A DNA stretch of 12,829 nt from Oehlia diaphana (lineage: Eukaryota; Glomeromycota; Glomeromycetes; Glomerales; Glomeraceae): positions 87,006 through 99,834 of the forward strand of contig QZLH01000357.1 in assembly GCA_003833135.1 (NCBI GenBank), written 5' to 3'. Within the stretch, counting starts at the first letter, position 1. Every line of letters starts with the position of its first letter. Below are positions 1 to 9,166 of the stretch, in pieces. The notes beneath the pieces were generated by a model. That model ran no database searches. It saw nothing but the letters and a program-made list of their open reading frames with translations, and was not told where the DNA came from. The translations under genes and the position numbers were made by a program.

Positions 1-876
1 TGTAACTTCTGTGGCAATTTCAAACACGATACCAAAGATTGCTCACAAGCAGAACATATAACAGACAGAAACGGTCGTAAAATATATAAAAGACGTATAA
101 TAGAAAGAGGAACTCAAAAAATCGCTCTGGACGAGAATGCGAAAAATAATTATAATCACATTATTCACCTTAATAGCCAAAATCTAGGCGCATCTACATC
201 CCGACAACGATTAAACAACGCAAAACAGAACAACCCACAACCCACACCTCGTTCAACCCATCATCAACTTCCCCAAAATAAACATAACCCAACCGATAAT
301 CAAATAGCACAACAAGTCCAACCAAGTCAACACGAGATAGAATTACTCAAAACTGAAATCAGAGGACTAAACAACAAAGTAAATCACCTCACGTCAGAAT
401 TGTCTTCAATCAAGAAAGTTCAGTTAGAACAATCAGCTAACATCGCTGAACTCATTAAAAACCTACATGAATCTATCAATCGTAACACAACAATATACGA
501 AAAAGTATTAAATATAGAAACAACAGTTAAAGATAACACTGAATCCATCAAAAGAATTTTTTCTCAACAAGAAGAACAACAAATCAACACAAGACCAACT
601 TCACCCAAAAGATCTATTCCATACGACAAGAGATCATATCAAACTATTAAAAAACAACACAGATACGGTACTAGATCTAGATCTTCTCATGAAGACACAG
701 ACATAGGTCAAGAAACAGGTACAGAAAACGAACCGTTGTCGGAACCTGAAACCTATACAGGACTTATAGAACCGGACACAGAATATAACTCAAATCCACA
801 AAACCCCAACGAAACCAACGCCTCGTACATAGAAAAAATGAAACGAAGCCTATGGAGTAGCAGCAATAATAATTAG
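1..876 (+). CDS. LINE ORF1 protein, 5'-truncated (CCHC zinc knuckle and coiled coil)
   Basis: Frame 1 is open from the first base to the TAG at 874-876, giving 291 visible residues with no start codon in the window. Visible residues 1-14 form a zinc knuckle of the pattern C-x2-C-x4-H-x4-C, typical of Gag-like LINE ORF1 proteins that coat the element RNA. Residues 15-110 are basic and rich in Asn and Gln. Residues about 111-187 have heptad-like Leu/Ile spacing and probably form a coiled coil for multimerisation. The tail, residues 188-291, is hydrophilic and rich in Ser, Thr, Asn and Glu, probably disordered. ORF2 begins 122 bases downstream. A start at the TTG at 400 would discard the zinc knuckle and is wrong. 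Family knowledge predicts an RNA chaperone in the ribonucleoprotein; RNA binding here is inferred from the knuckle. Confidence 0.85.
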   Translation, partial: CNFCGNFKHDTKDCSQAEHITDRNGRKIYKRRIIERGTQKIALDENAKNNYNHIIHLNSQNLGASTSRQRLNNAKQNNPQPTPRSTHHQLPQNKHNPTDNQIAQQVQPSQHEIELLKTEIRGLNNKVNHLTSELSSIKKVQLEQSANIAELIKNLHESINRNTTIYEKVLNIETTVKDNTESIKRIFSQQEEQQINTRPTSPKRSIPYDKRSYQTIKKQHRYGTRSRSSHEDTDIGQETGTENEPLSEPETYTGLIEPDTEYNSNPQNPNETNASYIEKMKRSLWSSSNNN

Positions 877-998
877 CTGCTCTCGAAGTCTTAATAAAAA
901 GATACCTTCCAAACAGGTTATACTTCTAACGGACATCCCATTCTGATACTAATCCAAATATTCATTTCATACATCCTTTTCAAATTTTACTTTTAAAT

Positions 999-3017
999 AT
1001 GGAGTACAACAACATAGATAATATAACAGATACGAATAAGGCTACGAATATAGAAGATTTATTAAACACACCTTCTTTCTTTATAAACCCGTCGAATTCA
1101 CTACTTAACAATCCAGTAATTTCAACAAACGCTCATTTACTCACCCCACTACAAAATACACCACAAGCACAAAACACAAACAACATGTCAACAGTAGATT
1201 ATCCTAACGAACAATTTATAATCCAAAAAGACATTACCGCCACAACATTACCAGATGCTGAAGATTTAACGAATCTACACGTCATCAATCAAGATAACAC
1301 ATACTTCATCGACTACCTCAAAATAGGGAACATTAATATACAAAGCGGATATAAATCCAAAATAACAGACATAATTAATTATTTTGTCACACATAACTTT
1401 AATATTCTAGGATTAACGGAAACTGGTTACCAATTCGACCATAAGCCTAACAAATTAGTAGAAAGATACCCCCACCCTCTAATCAAAAGGGCATATATAT
1501 ACGTCTTACTCGATGCGAATGGTTCTAACAAAGGAACAGGGGTTGGCATAATGATTACAGATACATTATACTCACATATACACAAAGTCAAATTCCACAA
1601 GGGACGCATCCTACACATACAATTAGGATTCAAAAAGAAATTCACACTATACGTCACCTGCGTATACTTACCATCAAACAGAGACAAAAATACGGACAAA
1701 ACTAAAAATGAATGCAACCAATTTTTAGATGAACTAAACAAGACTCACATAACCAACCACAAAAATCGGTCATATGAAATAATAATGGGTGATTTCAACT
1801 GCAAACCTAAAGAAAAAAGCAATCTCAACTATTATTTCATCCAACAATCAAAGATAAAAGGCCTGGTAGATATGGCAAAACATAATGACACGGATCACCC
1901 GCCACAAAATACCAGACACGACAGCCGTATTGACTACATATTCGGCAATAACAATATAGTAAACGTTTCAATACATACGTTTGCCCAGTCCGTTCCCAAT
2001 TCTATTTTTACAACTGACCACAAAGCTGTAATCACTCTTTTAAACAATAACTTTCTCACACTGCCCAAATCGCACAATAAGTTCCGACGCGACAAATCAA
2101 AAGAAAAACCAGATTATACACAAATGAATAAAGAAATCTGGGATAAATACCAACAGAAATCTAAATGTTACTTCAACCACCGATTTCGTTACATAGATCT
2201 AGACGAAATAAAATCACAAGAAGAATTAGATCACACTTGGAACGTATTTGAAAACAGTATACATCAAATCAAAAAATCTGAAATTCCATTTAAAAAAATA
2301 CTTCCTCAACAGCAACACCATCAATTTCCGTTATATATACGGTGTATTAACAATCACGTGATCTCCTTATATAAAACCAAACAATATTTTAATTTAAAAC
2401 ATATTTATATCAGAAACAATACACCCCGTCCAAATTCATCAAACAATATAATTGATAATATTCCAGAAAATTGGTGGATAACATATTTTAACAACTGGCA
2501 TACATACTTCACGCATATCAACAAAATAGCACAGAATTACGATTATGAAATCAAATTACATAGTTACATATCAAAAGACAACTACGCAACTCAAAAAAAT
2601 GAAATTTACCAATTTTACAAAAGTTTGAAAATTATTAAAGACGAGCAAATATCCAAATGGAAACTAGAAAGAATTAACCAATTTATCAATATCAGAAATG
2701 AAAACCTAACGTCAAATCAAAACAAGATGATCAACTCTATATTACAGCATGCACCACGAAAAATTACGTTAGACCGTCTCATTTTCAAAGACGATAATGA
2801 TACCATTAATTTTACTAACGACCCAAAAATCATAGAAAAGGAAGCCATAAAGCATTACCAGAATATAGGTAAACACGAAGACGAGACACCAAGAAAACAT
2901 CTGGAAGATATACCACAACCATGGCAAGACGTCTACAACCCTACTAAAAACAATAATGTTAAAGAAGAATGGTGGGACTTATTAAAATCAACAATTACAA
3001 TTGAAGATGTAAAATAA
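999..3017 (+). CDS. LINE ORF2, N-terminal part: AP-like endonuclease, ended by an in-frame stop
   Basis: This part starts at ATG 999-1001 and gives 672 residues to TAA 3015-3017. Residues 1-105 are a polar leader. Residues about 107-348 are an endonuclease/exonuclease/phosphatase domain with all its signature elements: Asn113 in NIQS, Glu141 in TET, Tyr223, Asp265 and Asn267 in GDFNC, Asp312 in SRIDYIF, and Asp340-His341 in TDHKAV. These are the metal-binding and catalytic positions that nick target DNA to prime reverse transcription. Residues 350-672 are the linker that precedes the RT fingers in such proteins. The TAA falls just before the RT0-type motif NDKAPGPSGI, which follows at once in the same frame. 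So this is the front of a polyprotein of about 2000 residues, not a separate gene. The stop is a nonsense mutation, a sequencing error, or less likely a readthrough site. Confidence 0.9.
   Translation: MEYNNIDNITDTNKATNIEDLLNTPSFFINPSNSLLNNPVISTNAHLLTPLQNTPQAQNTNNMSTVDYPNEQFIIQKDITATTLPDAEDLTNLHVINQDNTYFIDYLKIGNINIQSGYKSKITDIINYFVTHNFNILGLTETGYQFDHKPNKLVERYPHPLIKRAYIYVLLDANGSNKGTGVGIMITDTLYSHIHKVKFHKGRILHIQLGFKKKFTLYVTCVYLPSNRDKNTDKTKNECNQFLDELNKTHITNHKNRSYEIIMGDFNCKPKEKSNLNYYFIQQSKIKGLVDMAKHNDTDHPPQNTRHDSRIDYIFGNNNIVNVSIHTFAQSVPNSIFTTDHKAVITLLNNNFLTLPKSHNKFRRDKSKEKPDYTQMNKEIWDKYQQKSKCYFNHRFRYIDLDEIKSQEELDHTWNVFENSIHQIKKSEIPFKKILPQQQHHQFPLYIRCINNHVISLYKTKQYFNLKHIYIRNNTPRPNSSNNIIDNIPENWWITYFNNWHTYFTHINKIAQNYDYEIKLHSYISKDNYATQKNEIYQFYKSLKIIKDEQISKWKLERINQFINIRNENLTSNQNKMINSILQHAPRKITLDRLIFKDDNDTINFTNDPKIIEKEAIKHYQNIGKHEDETPRKHLEDIPQPWQDVYNPTKNNNVKEEWWDLLKSTITIEDVK
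3015..3017 (+). other. In-frame TAA interrupting LINE ORF2
   Basis: Codon 673 of the ORF2 frame is TAA. The codons on both sides read smoothly as EDVK then VLKKTSNDKAPG, where family members have a continuous helix leading into the RT0 motif. A change from CAA (one C-to-T transition) or GAA would explain it. No frameshift accompanies it, and no other stop lies in the frame. Confidence 0.9.
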
Positions 3018-6000
3018 GTCTTAAAGAAAACGTCCAACGATAAGGCACCAGGGCCTTCAGGCATCACTTATCAAGATCTAAAACACCTAAGTACAAATGC
3101 ATTAACTATACTTACAAAAATTTTTAATAAATGTATAGAATTAGACACCATTCCTTCAAAATGGCGTCAAGCTCTACTGTTCCCAATACCAAAACCACAT
3201 GATTGGGACAGCAAATTAACCAATACGCGTCCGATAACACTTTTAGAAACTCCTCGAAAAACATTAGTATCAATATTTTCAAACAGACTCAATCACACAT
3301 TGGCAAAACACAACATATTACAGCACAATAATAGAGCCAGTATATTAGGACAATCGACCTTGGAACCGCTCTTTCAAATTCAACATATTATCGAACACGC
3401 CCGTATATACAAAAAACCACTATGGATTGCTATCCAAGATCTATCAAAAGCATATGACCGAGTAGATATTAATCTACTTAAACTGGCACTACAACGTTTA
3501 AAAATACCAACCAAAATAATTACCTTCTTTATTAATTTGTTCATAGATAGATACAACTCAATTATACTCCCTAATGGGCAATCAGAAAGATATAAAGTCC
3601 TACAAGGTATTGACCAAGGAGAAGTGGTTTCACCACTATTATGGAACATATACTACGACCCTCTATTCACTTATATTAATGGACAATCAGAATTATTATA
3701 CAATTGTGAGACAACGAAAATTAAAAATATCTATCAACCAGAATCTAACATAGCTCACGATTATAAAATTTCATTAGTTGGATATTTAGACGATACCACA
3801 TGGTTCAGCTCATCATTAGGAGAAATGGAAGAAAAATTAAATATAGCTTATACATTTTACAACATTGCTAAAATCAAAGTTAATATCGACAAATATCGTT
3901 TACTCACAAACCAGAAACTCGATCCTGGTTCAAAAACAGTACAACTTACAATTAACAATCAATCATCTACAATCAAAATCGTTCCAAAAAACGAAGGTAC
4001 TAGAATTTTAGGATTATATATAAATCCTTCAGACCGTCATCAACAATCACTCAAAAAAGCACGAGCGATCGTGGCGTCCCACGTGAATACTATGAGGAAA
4101 AAGAAAATCACACATTTACACGCCATTTATATAATTAATAAAGTTATTTTCCCGAAATTAGAATATATATTACAACATACAATTCTTAATTATACACAAA
4201 CACAAAAACTTATCGCTCCCTTAAAAAAGTTTTTTAAACACCATCTGTCTTTAGCATTAAGCACAGCAGATAACATCATATATAATAATCTTTATCCACA
4301 TATAGATAACCTTTTCGACTTGTTAGTCAAATCACAACTTAATACCATATCAGCACTATTTAATACAGATACATTACAACAAATCGCCATCCAAAAATTA
4401 GATATATTAACAAACGAATTATGGTACCCAGGTATTCCTAAACAAATTAACAAATACATAGGAAAACTAACCACACCAAGCTATTTAGTAAAAGCCTTAG
4501 GTTTGATTGAACAATATCAACTACACTTAGATCTGACTATAGACTATAATATAACGGGAGGCTATACACCAATAGTTGATTATTTACCTACTCTTTCATC
4601 TTCAGATTACAAATCATTAAGAAATAAAAATATACTATACATGGATCAGCTAGTCTCAGCAGATGGTAACCACCTACTCACCTGGGACGAAGTAAAATTC
4701 CAAAACAATAATAATTTTAAAGGCCCAAAACCACATTGGTTTAGACTATTGGAAGAGTCTTATATTATAAGTAATTATCGTACTTTAACGTATCCTCTAA
4801 CGAACACCTATATAATCCCAAAACGTTTACAGCAAGTCCCACACAAGACAATGGGCAGACACAAAAAGCTAACGGAATGGACATACCATTGGCACGCACC
4901 TACTCAATCTTGTATAATTGGCAAATCACTGCTACAAGATACAGCTTCACATTCATCTATTACCATGATGGAACATTATGTACCATCAGATATCCCAATC
5001 AATAATAGAGATCTAACAGCCAACATGCTCAACACGTCACCACTATTATTAACCCCATGCCCTGGTTGTAGACTAAACGATACTTATTTAACTAACCAAG
5101 ACGACCGTGTCAAATGCAAAATCAACGTGCGTACAGACAGATTATCATTGATGAATGTATATCATCACACATCACGAGAACACATTTCTTTTAAAAAGTT
5201 CATCAACAAAAAATTTTTTCTTAGTACTAAACCTCTACACACATTAAGATTCAATGCACACAGAATCTTTTTGGCGAGCCACAACATAATCACACCCCCT
5301 TTAACTTCACAAACGCTCCTTAATCCGACAACTCCTAACTCTCCAAACAAAATACACCAAATACACTTAATAATAGATTCGGCACTTTTATGTGCTGACC
5401 ACATCAAAAATTCTCTAAAAACTATAGCATCCCAATTATCGCCTTTCAACAATTTTCAATTTTACTCTGATGGTTCAGTATCAGATATAGGCACAATTAA
5501 TAGTAAATCTGGCTTCGGCTGGATTCAAACTAACCCATCTATACCAAAAGTTAATTTTAAAGGAACTTCAATTTTTTTCCCCTCATCATTTAAAAGTGAA
5601 AGCTTGGCTATATTAACTATCCTTATTACATTACCAACACAATCAACCAGTTTAATACACATTGACTCCCAGAATTGTATCGACATTTTCAATACCAGAA
5701 TGTTGACGCCGACTACAAGTCCACGAAGTCGACTGAAACAAAAAAATTTTTTAATATGGGATCTAATACTATGGCTCGTAGTAAACAAACAATTAACAAT
5801 CCAATTGATTAAAGTTAAAGCACATTCTAACAACAAATACAATGATATGGCAGACACTTTGGCCAAAAATGGTCGGAATTTACACGACCCAATCTTAATC
5901 AATTACAAATTTTTTACTTCATCATCTTTAGGCTTTATTAGTTATAACAACATATACATAGTCGACCAAAACATCCGAAAATGGAGTAACGTACCGATAC

Positions 6001-7007
6001 ATTCACGAATCTTTAACATGGCCATGAATAATTCTTCGTTAAAACCTATCAACCATTTAATACGGGATGGTAGCATTGATTGGTCATATACAAAAAAATG
6101 GATTAACCACAACCCGACGGACACTCCAACATCTGATAAATTACGCAAAATTCACGCTGAAAAAATCAAAAAATCTACATTCAACTACGCTACGGGTGAT
6201 ATACTTCGACGTAATTACCCAAAATTGTACCCATCGGGCCAAATAATGTGTACAAATTGCGACAAATACGAGGACACAAACGCACATATTGGCTTATGTC
6301 CTTCTCATCGATCAAATATTCTAACTGTGTTAAATGGATACAAACAAAAATTATCTAACTTAATCAAAGAAAAAAATACCAGTAGCTTTACTTTTGATAT
6401 AGATCACAATATTAACAACTCTAATATGTTTAAACTATTACCCGACACCTTAAACCAAGCGTTACTACAACAAACTGACACATCAACCCCCTGTGATGGT
6501 ATACAAATACCAAAAACACAACCATGGATTTTACTCCTACATCACTTAATTCCAACAGAGTTAACTGATTTATTTTATATGTACTTTGGTCAACAAAAAC
6601 TTCGTGATCATCTTTTAATACAATACGTGGCTGACTTTACTACAGCCTTAAAAGTTTCTATATGGTCGATCCACGCTCGAAGCTTCAAAAAGTGGGAGAA
6701 ATCCCTAAATATTACTTCAAAAAAGAAAAAGCAATATCGCAGACACTACAAACGTCCTCTGACAAACTCGTCAAATACAACTCGTTCAACCACGGATAAT
6801 CAAAATCCGCGGGGCCGTTATACGGCCTACTATTATAATAAGTCATTACCTTATTTCAAACATTTAACTACTTTAGATGACTCCGCCAGTATAAGGTGGA
6901 CCACTTGCAATTTTTTACATAGTGGAACTTGGGAATCTTATAGAGATACTCTATCATTCAATAATTTTGATTATTTACCTGACCTTTCGTTTATCCGATC
7001 CCCATAG
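3018..7007 (+). CDS. LINE ORF2, C-terminal part: reverse transcriptase, RNase H and Cys/His motif
   Basis: The reading frame of the endonuclease ORF resumes directly after TAA 3015-3017 and stays open to TAG 7005-7007. No ATG lies near its beginning, so the TTG at 3300 is not a convincing start. Numbered from ATG 999, it shows NDKAPGPSGI (680-689), RPITLLE in the RT fingers, motif A DLSKAYD (Asp814), motif B QGEVVSPLLW, and motif C YLDD (Asp931-Asp932, the catalytic pair). A CPGC pair lies at 1354-1357. RNase H has its full acidic set: Asp1491 in YSDGS, Glu1534 in SESLAIL, Asp1556 in HIDSQ, and Asp1619 in NDMADTLAK after KVKAHS. A C-x2-C-x8-H-x3-C motif (Cys1751, Cys1754, His1763, Cys1767) follows, as in LINE RT tails. 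It should copy element RNA at the nick and degrade the template. The C-terminal 200 residues are basic and unassigned. Confidence 0.92.
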   Translation, partial: VLKKTSNDKAPGPSGITYQDLKHLSTNALTILTKIFNKCIELDTIPSKWRQALLFPIPKPHDWDSKLTNTRPITLLETPRKTLVSIFSNRLNHTLAKHNILQHNNRASILGQSTLEPLFQIQHIIEHARIYKKPLWIAIQDLSKAYDRVDINLLKLALQRLKIPTKIITFFINLFIDRYNSIILPNGQSERYKVLQGIDQGEVVSPLLWNIYYDPLFTYINGQSELLYNCETTKIKNIYQPESNIAHDYKISLVGYLDDTTWFSSSLGEMEEKLNIAYTFYNIAKIKVNIDKYRLLTNQKLDPGSKTVQLTINNQSSTIKIVPKNEGTRILGLYINPSDRHQQSLKKARAIVASHVNTMRKKKITHLHAIYIINKVIFPKLEYILQHTILNYTQTQKLIAPLKKFFKHHLSLALSTADNIIYNNLYPHIDNLFDLLVKSQLNTISALFNTDTLQQIAIQKLDILTNELWYPGIPKQINKYIGKLTTPSYLVKALGLIEQYQLHLDLTIDYNITGGYTPIVDYLPTLSSSDYKSLRNKNILYMDQLVSADGNHLLTWDEVKFQNNNNFKGPKPHWFRLLEESYIISNYRTLTYPLTNTYIIPKRLQQVPHKTMGRHKKLTEWTYHWHAPTQSCIIGKSLLQDTASHSSITMMEHYVPSDIPINNRDLTANMLNTSPLLLTPCPGCRLNDTYLTNQDDRVKCKINVRTDRLSLMNVYHHTSREHISFKKFINKKFFLSTKPLHTLRFNAHRIFLASHNIITPPLTSQTLLNPTTPNSPNKIHQIHLIIDSALLCADHIKNSLKTIASQLSPFNNFQFYSDGSVSDIGTINSKSGFGWIQTNPSIPKVNFKGTSIFFPSSFKSESLAILTILITLPTQSTSLIHIDSQNCIDIFNTRMLTPTTSPRSRLKQKNFLIWDLILWLVVNKQLTIQLIKVKAHSNNKYNDMADTLAKNGRNLHDPILINYKFFTSSSLGFISYNNIYIVDQNIRKWSNVPIHSRIFNMAMNNSSLKPINHLIRDGSIDWSYTKKWINHNPTDTPTSDKLRKIHAEKIKKSTFNYATGDILRRNYPKLYPSGQIMCTNCDKYEDTNAHIGLCPSHRSNILTVLNGYKQKLSNLIKEKNTSSFTFDIDHNINNSNMFKLLPDTLNQALLQQTDTSTPCDGIQIPKTQPWILLLHHLIPTELTDLFYMYFGQQKLRDHLLIQYVADFTTALKVSIWSIHARSFKKWEKSLNITSKKKKQYRRHYKRPLTNSSNTTRSTTDNQNPRGRYTAYYYNKSLPYFKHLTTLDDSASIRWTTCNFLHSGTWESYRDTLSFNNFDYLPDLSFIRSP

Positions 7008-7251
7008 TACACATCCATTTTTATTTTTTTTACCTCCATTGCCTTTTATCCCTAGTGCATTCTTCTTTAGGTAGGTGATGCTTCGGTTGATCCTCCACGC
7101 TTTTACATATACACACCAGGGTGGCACCGCCTTCGGACGGTTTCGGTTACAGCGTAGTTTTAGATAATGATTTATAACTTTTTATGTAGTTCTTTATTAT
7201 CTTTCTGTAATCGTGTTCACATGGTTTTAAAAATAAAAATAAAAATAAAAA
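7008..7251 (+). other. LINE 3' UTR with UUCG hairpin and (AAAAAT)n tail
   Basis: This is the stretch between the ORF2 stop and the end of the element. Its middle (about 7070-7160) is clearly richer in G+C than the surroundings. At 7126-7141 the bases ACCG pair with CGGT, and an inner C-G pair closes a UUCG loop, giving the very stable C(UUCG)G tetraloop with one C-A mismatch in the stem. A second CTTCGG lies at 7081-7086 and a TTCGG at 7142-7146. The element ends with about three and a half units of AAAAAT (7229-7251). Structured 3' UTRs with short-unit tails are known to be recognised by some LINE reverse transcriptases; that role is inferred here. Confidence 0.7.
7229..7251 (+). repeat. (AAAAAT)n LINE tail
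   Basis: The hexamer AAAAAT is repeated in tandem, ending in AAAAA at 7251, just before unrelated sequence starting GAATGG. Short-unit tails rather than pure poly(A) are common in LINEs that prime by slippage. It marks the 3' boundary of the element. Confidence 0.75.
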
Positions 7252-8555
7252 GAATGGAATAATAGTCCTCACATCTTGTCATGCTATGGTGGTCTAGATT
7301 TTCCTTCTCAAACAGCATGAAATTTAAAGATTAATAGTACCTTAATTAAAACTGATCATTATAATTTTTAAAATCCAACCATAAAAAAGATTTTCAGAGC
7401 TAAAAGATGGTGAGATCTTTTGTTCGCCACCCTTTACTTCCTCCACTTGTTCTTAATTTCACTGTTTCGTCACTTCCTCCCTTCTTTGGTTGTTGGTGCC
7501 ACGCCTGGGGAGAGTTGCGTAGCATAAAATAAAAGGACAGGCTTGGAACGTTAGTTGGGTAAGTTGTCTAAAGTAGGACGTGACATACTGTTTGTTTTAA
7601 ATTTGTTTTTTTTATTATTAAGTATTTCAAAATTATTTAATAAAGAACGCACTACTTATTTTTTTATATATAAAAAAAAGTATGAAAGCAACACTGAAAG
7701 CAATAAAACGCGTCATGGGAGTCATGCGCCGCACCACGGCCTGACCACGTGATACGTCCAATCAAAAAAAATCAACTATTTCAAACGTGCCATCTATAAC
7801 ATCTAATGAGTCATAGACGTACTTACGTGACTGGAAAATGCAAATAATATTTCATAATAAATAGTATAGCTCGTAATGACGTTATTTTTATACATAAAGT
7901 ACATCATGATTGTATAATTATTGAGTATAAGTCAGACCAATATAATTTTTCATATACAGTATTTTACTATGTTAACATTACCCGTGGTAGTCCCTTCGAA
8001 TAAACTTATTTTACAATAATTATTTAAATTTATTTGTATATTTAAAATCCAGACGATTAATTGTAATTATAAAACATGAAAAGTCAATACTTTGCATAGA
8101 TATTATTCTACCTTTGCTCCTTCCGAACAAACTTAGGATTCTTTAAATATTTACAACATCTGTTTCTGCCAGTGGGCTTCTACAGGCAAATCATTCGAAG
8201 TAACAACCGTAACACTAGAAGCGCAAGCTATTAAAAAAATATCCATTTTTATTTTTTTATTATACCCAAAAAGTTTAGGAATAATTTGAATTAACGTACA
8301 CGAACTCATTGTGTTATTGCTTTTAGGATTACATTCAATACCAGCAGTGAGTTTTTCAACATATATAAGGAATAAAAATACTATTAGAAAAAAAAAATAA
8401 TAAACAAATTAGAGGTATCACCCGAACACGGAGAAAAGAAATAAGAAATGGCCGCGTACGAAATAATACAATTTTCTTTTGTAACTTTCTATATTATGCA
8501 TTGTGTTATACAATAAATAGTATTTCATATTTTGAAATATTAAATATCGAAAAAA
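7252..8555. other. Intergenic stretch without a supportable gene
   Basis: I find no ORF with coding character. A 65-codon frame at 7555-7752 begins with TTG and runs through T-rich and A-rich tracts, so it looks like chance. The left part (about 7420-7500) is pyrimidine-rich. A perfect 7-bp hairpin stem with a 6-base loop lies at 7402-7421. Between about 7705 and 7880 are several motifs resembling fungal regulator sites: ACGCGT, two TCATG, CACGTG, TGAGTCAT and TGACGTTA. The rest is AT-rich. The part next to 8556 would be the 3' UTR of the minus-strand zinc-finger gene. Confidence 0.6.
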
Positions 8556-9165
8556 TTAGTTAATACAAGATGTATGAGGACTTGGAGGGTGAACAAGTTT
8601 CTCGTATTCTTTACGATTACGTTTTGATTGACAAGACTGTACATGTCTTGATAAATGTCCATGTCGAGTGAAGCTCTTCGTACATCCATTAATTGGATAA
8701 TTAAAAGATTTTTGCCATGAAGAATTAAGATGTGAAGTTGTAGATTCGGTAAAAATATATGTTGCAATCGTACGAGACGATGGGGATGATGGATTATTTC
8801 CTTCATTTTGAACTTGATTACGGATATAAAGAGTTCTCAAATTTTTAAAAGAAACAGTAATCATCTTTTTATTTCGGTGATCTCTCTTTTTAAACGCTTT
8901 ATCATGAGTTCTTTTATGTCTCGTCAATTCGTCGGATCTGGAGAATCTTTTGGAACATCCGTTCCAAGTACATTTATGGGGTTTTTCTTCATTGTGAGTT
9001 CGGATATGTCGGTTCAAATGTTCCAGTCTGTTGAATTCACGAGTGCAAACTTGGCATTTATGAGTTTTAGGATTTTGTTGGAGACCTATTATTTTGATCG
9101 CCTACTTTCGAAGCGATTTTTTCATCTGCTGGACCATTTATTAATTTAGCGAGGTCGTTAGACAT
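8556..9165 (-). pseudogene. C2H2 zinc-finger gene, Mig1/CreA-like, frameshifted (copy A)
   Basis: On the minus strand the ATG at 9165-9163 begins MSNDLAKLINGPADEKIASK, but this frame meets TAA at 9069-9067. The fingers lie in another frame, ending at TAA 8558-8556. Finger 1 (9056-8994) is C-x2-C-x12-H-x3-H and ends NRHIRTH. The linker reads NEEKP instead of TGEKP. Finger 2 (8972-8904) is C-x4-C-x12-H-x3-H with [12 protein letters not shown], the hallmark of Mig1/CreA-type DNA-binding domains. A third finger-like unit near 8700-8630 ([19 protein letters not shown]) lacks its first Cys. The related copy at 10708-11115 has eight more bases exactly where the frames disagree, so an 8-bp deletion is the simplest cause. 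A 49-base intron could also join the frames. The ancestral role is probably a sequence-specific nuclear transcription factor; this copy may be dead or have a shortened product. Confidence 0.75.
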
Positions 9166-9166
9166 T

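Larger units (their letters stand above)
1..7251 (+). mobile_element. APE-type LINE retrotransposon, 5' end outside window
   Basis: The parts come in the order expected for a non-LTR retrotransposon: an ORF1 with a zinc knuckle, a short gap, an ORF2 with endonuclease, reverse transcriptase and RNase H, then a 3' UTR and a short-unit A-rich tail at 7229-7251. I see no LTRs or integrase. An AP-like endonuclease at the N-terminus plus a C-terminal RNase H places it broadly with I/Tad-like LINEs; a finer clade would need a phylogeny. Such elements move by target-primed reverse transcription. The 5' UTR and the start of ORF1 lie left of the window, so the target-site duplication cannot be checked. 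One in-frame stop in about 6.9 kb of coding sequence and abundant CpG suggest a recent insertion. Confidence 0.93.

Noticed and set aside
1427..1741. 104-codon frame on the minus strand
   Set aside because: It lies opposite the endonuclease domain, whose motifs are clear on the + strand; it is an antisense shadow.
3300..3302. TTG as the start of a separate 1235-residue RT protein
   Set aside because: The RT fingers and the NDKAPGPSGI motif lie upstream in the same frame from 3018, so a start here would cut the polymerase.
3380..6148. Several minus-strand frames (3380-3649, 4292-4474, 5165-5452, 5525-5902, 5942-6148)
   Set aside because: All are opposite the RT and RNase H coding frame, and none shows a domain of its own.
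7126..7141. UUCG hairpin as a bacterial Rho-independent terminator
   Set aside because: No U-run follows, and the context is a eukaryotic LINE 3' UTR.
7555..7752. 65-codon frame on the + strand
   Set aside because: It starts with TTG, runs through homopolymer-rich sequence and has no recognisable feature.
8540..8806. Second minus-strand frame, 88 codons
   Set aside because: It overlaps the zinc-finger C-terminal region in another frame and has no motif.
9003..9030. GGTTCAAATGTTCC as a tRNA B-box or T-loop
   Set aside because: It is the antisense of conserved finger codons (EHLNRH), and no cloverleaf can be drawn around it.
8808..9149. 113-codon + strand frame
   Set aside because: It is antisense to the two zinc fingers.
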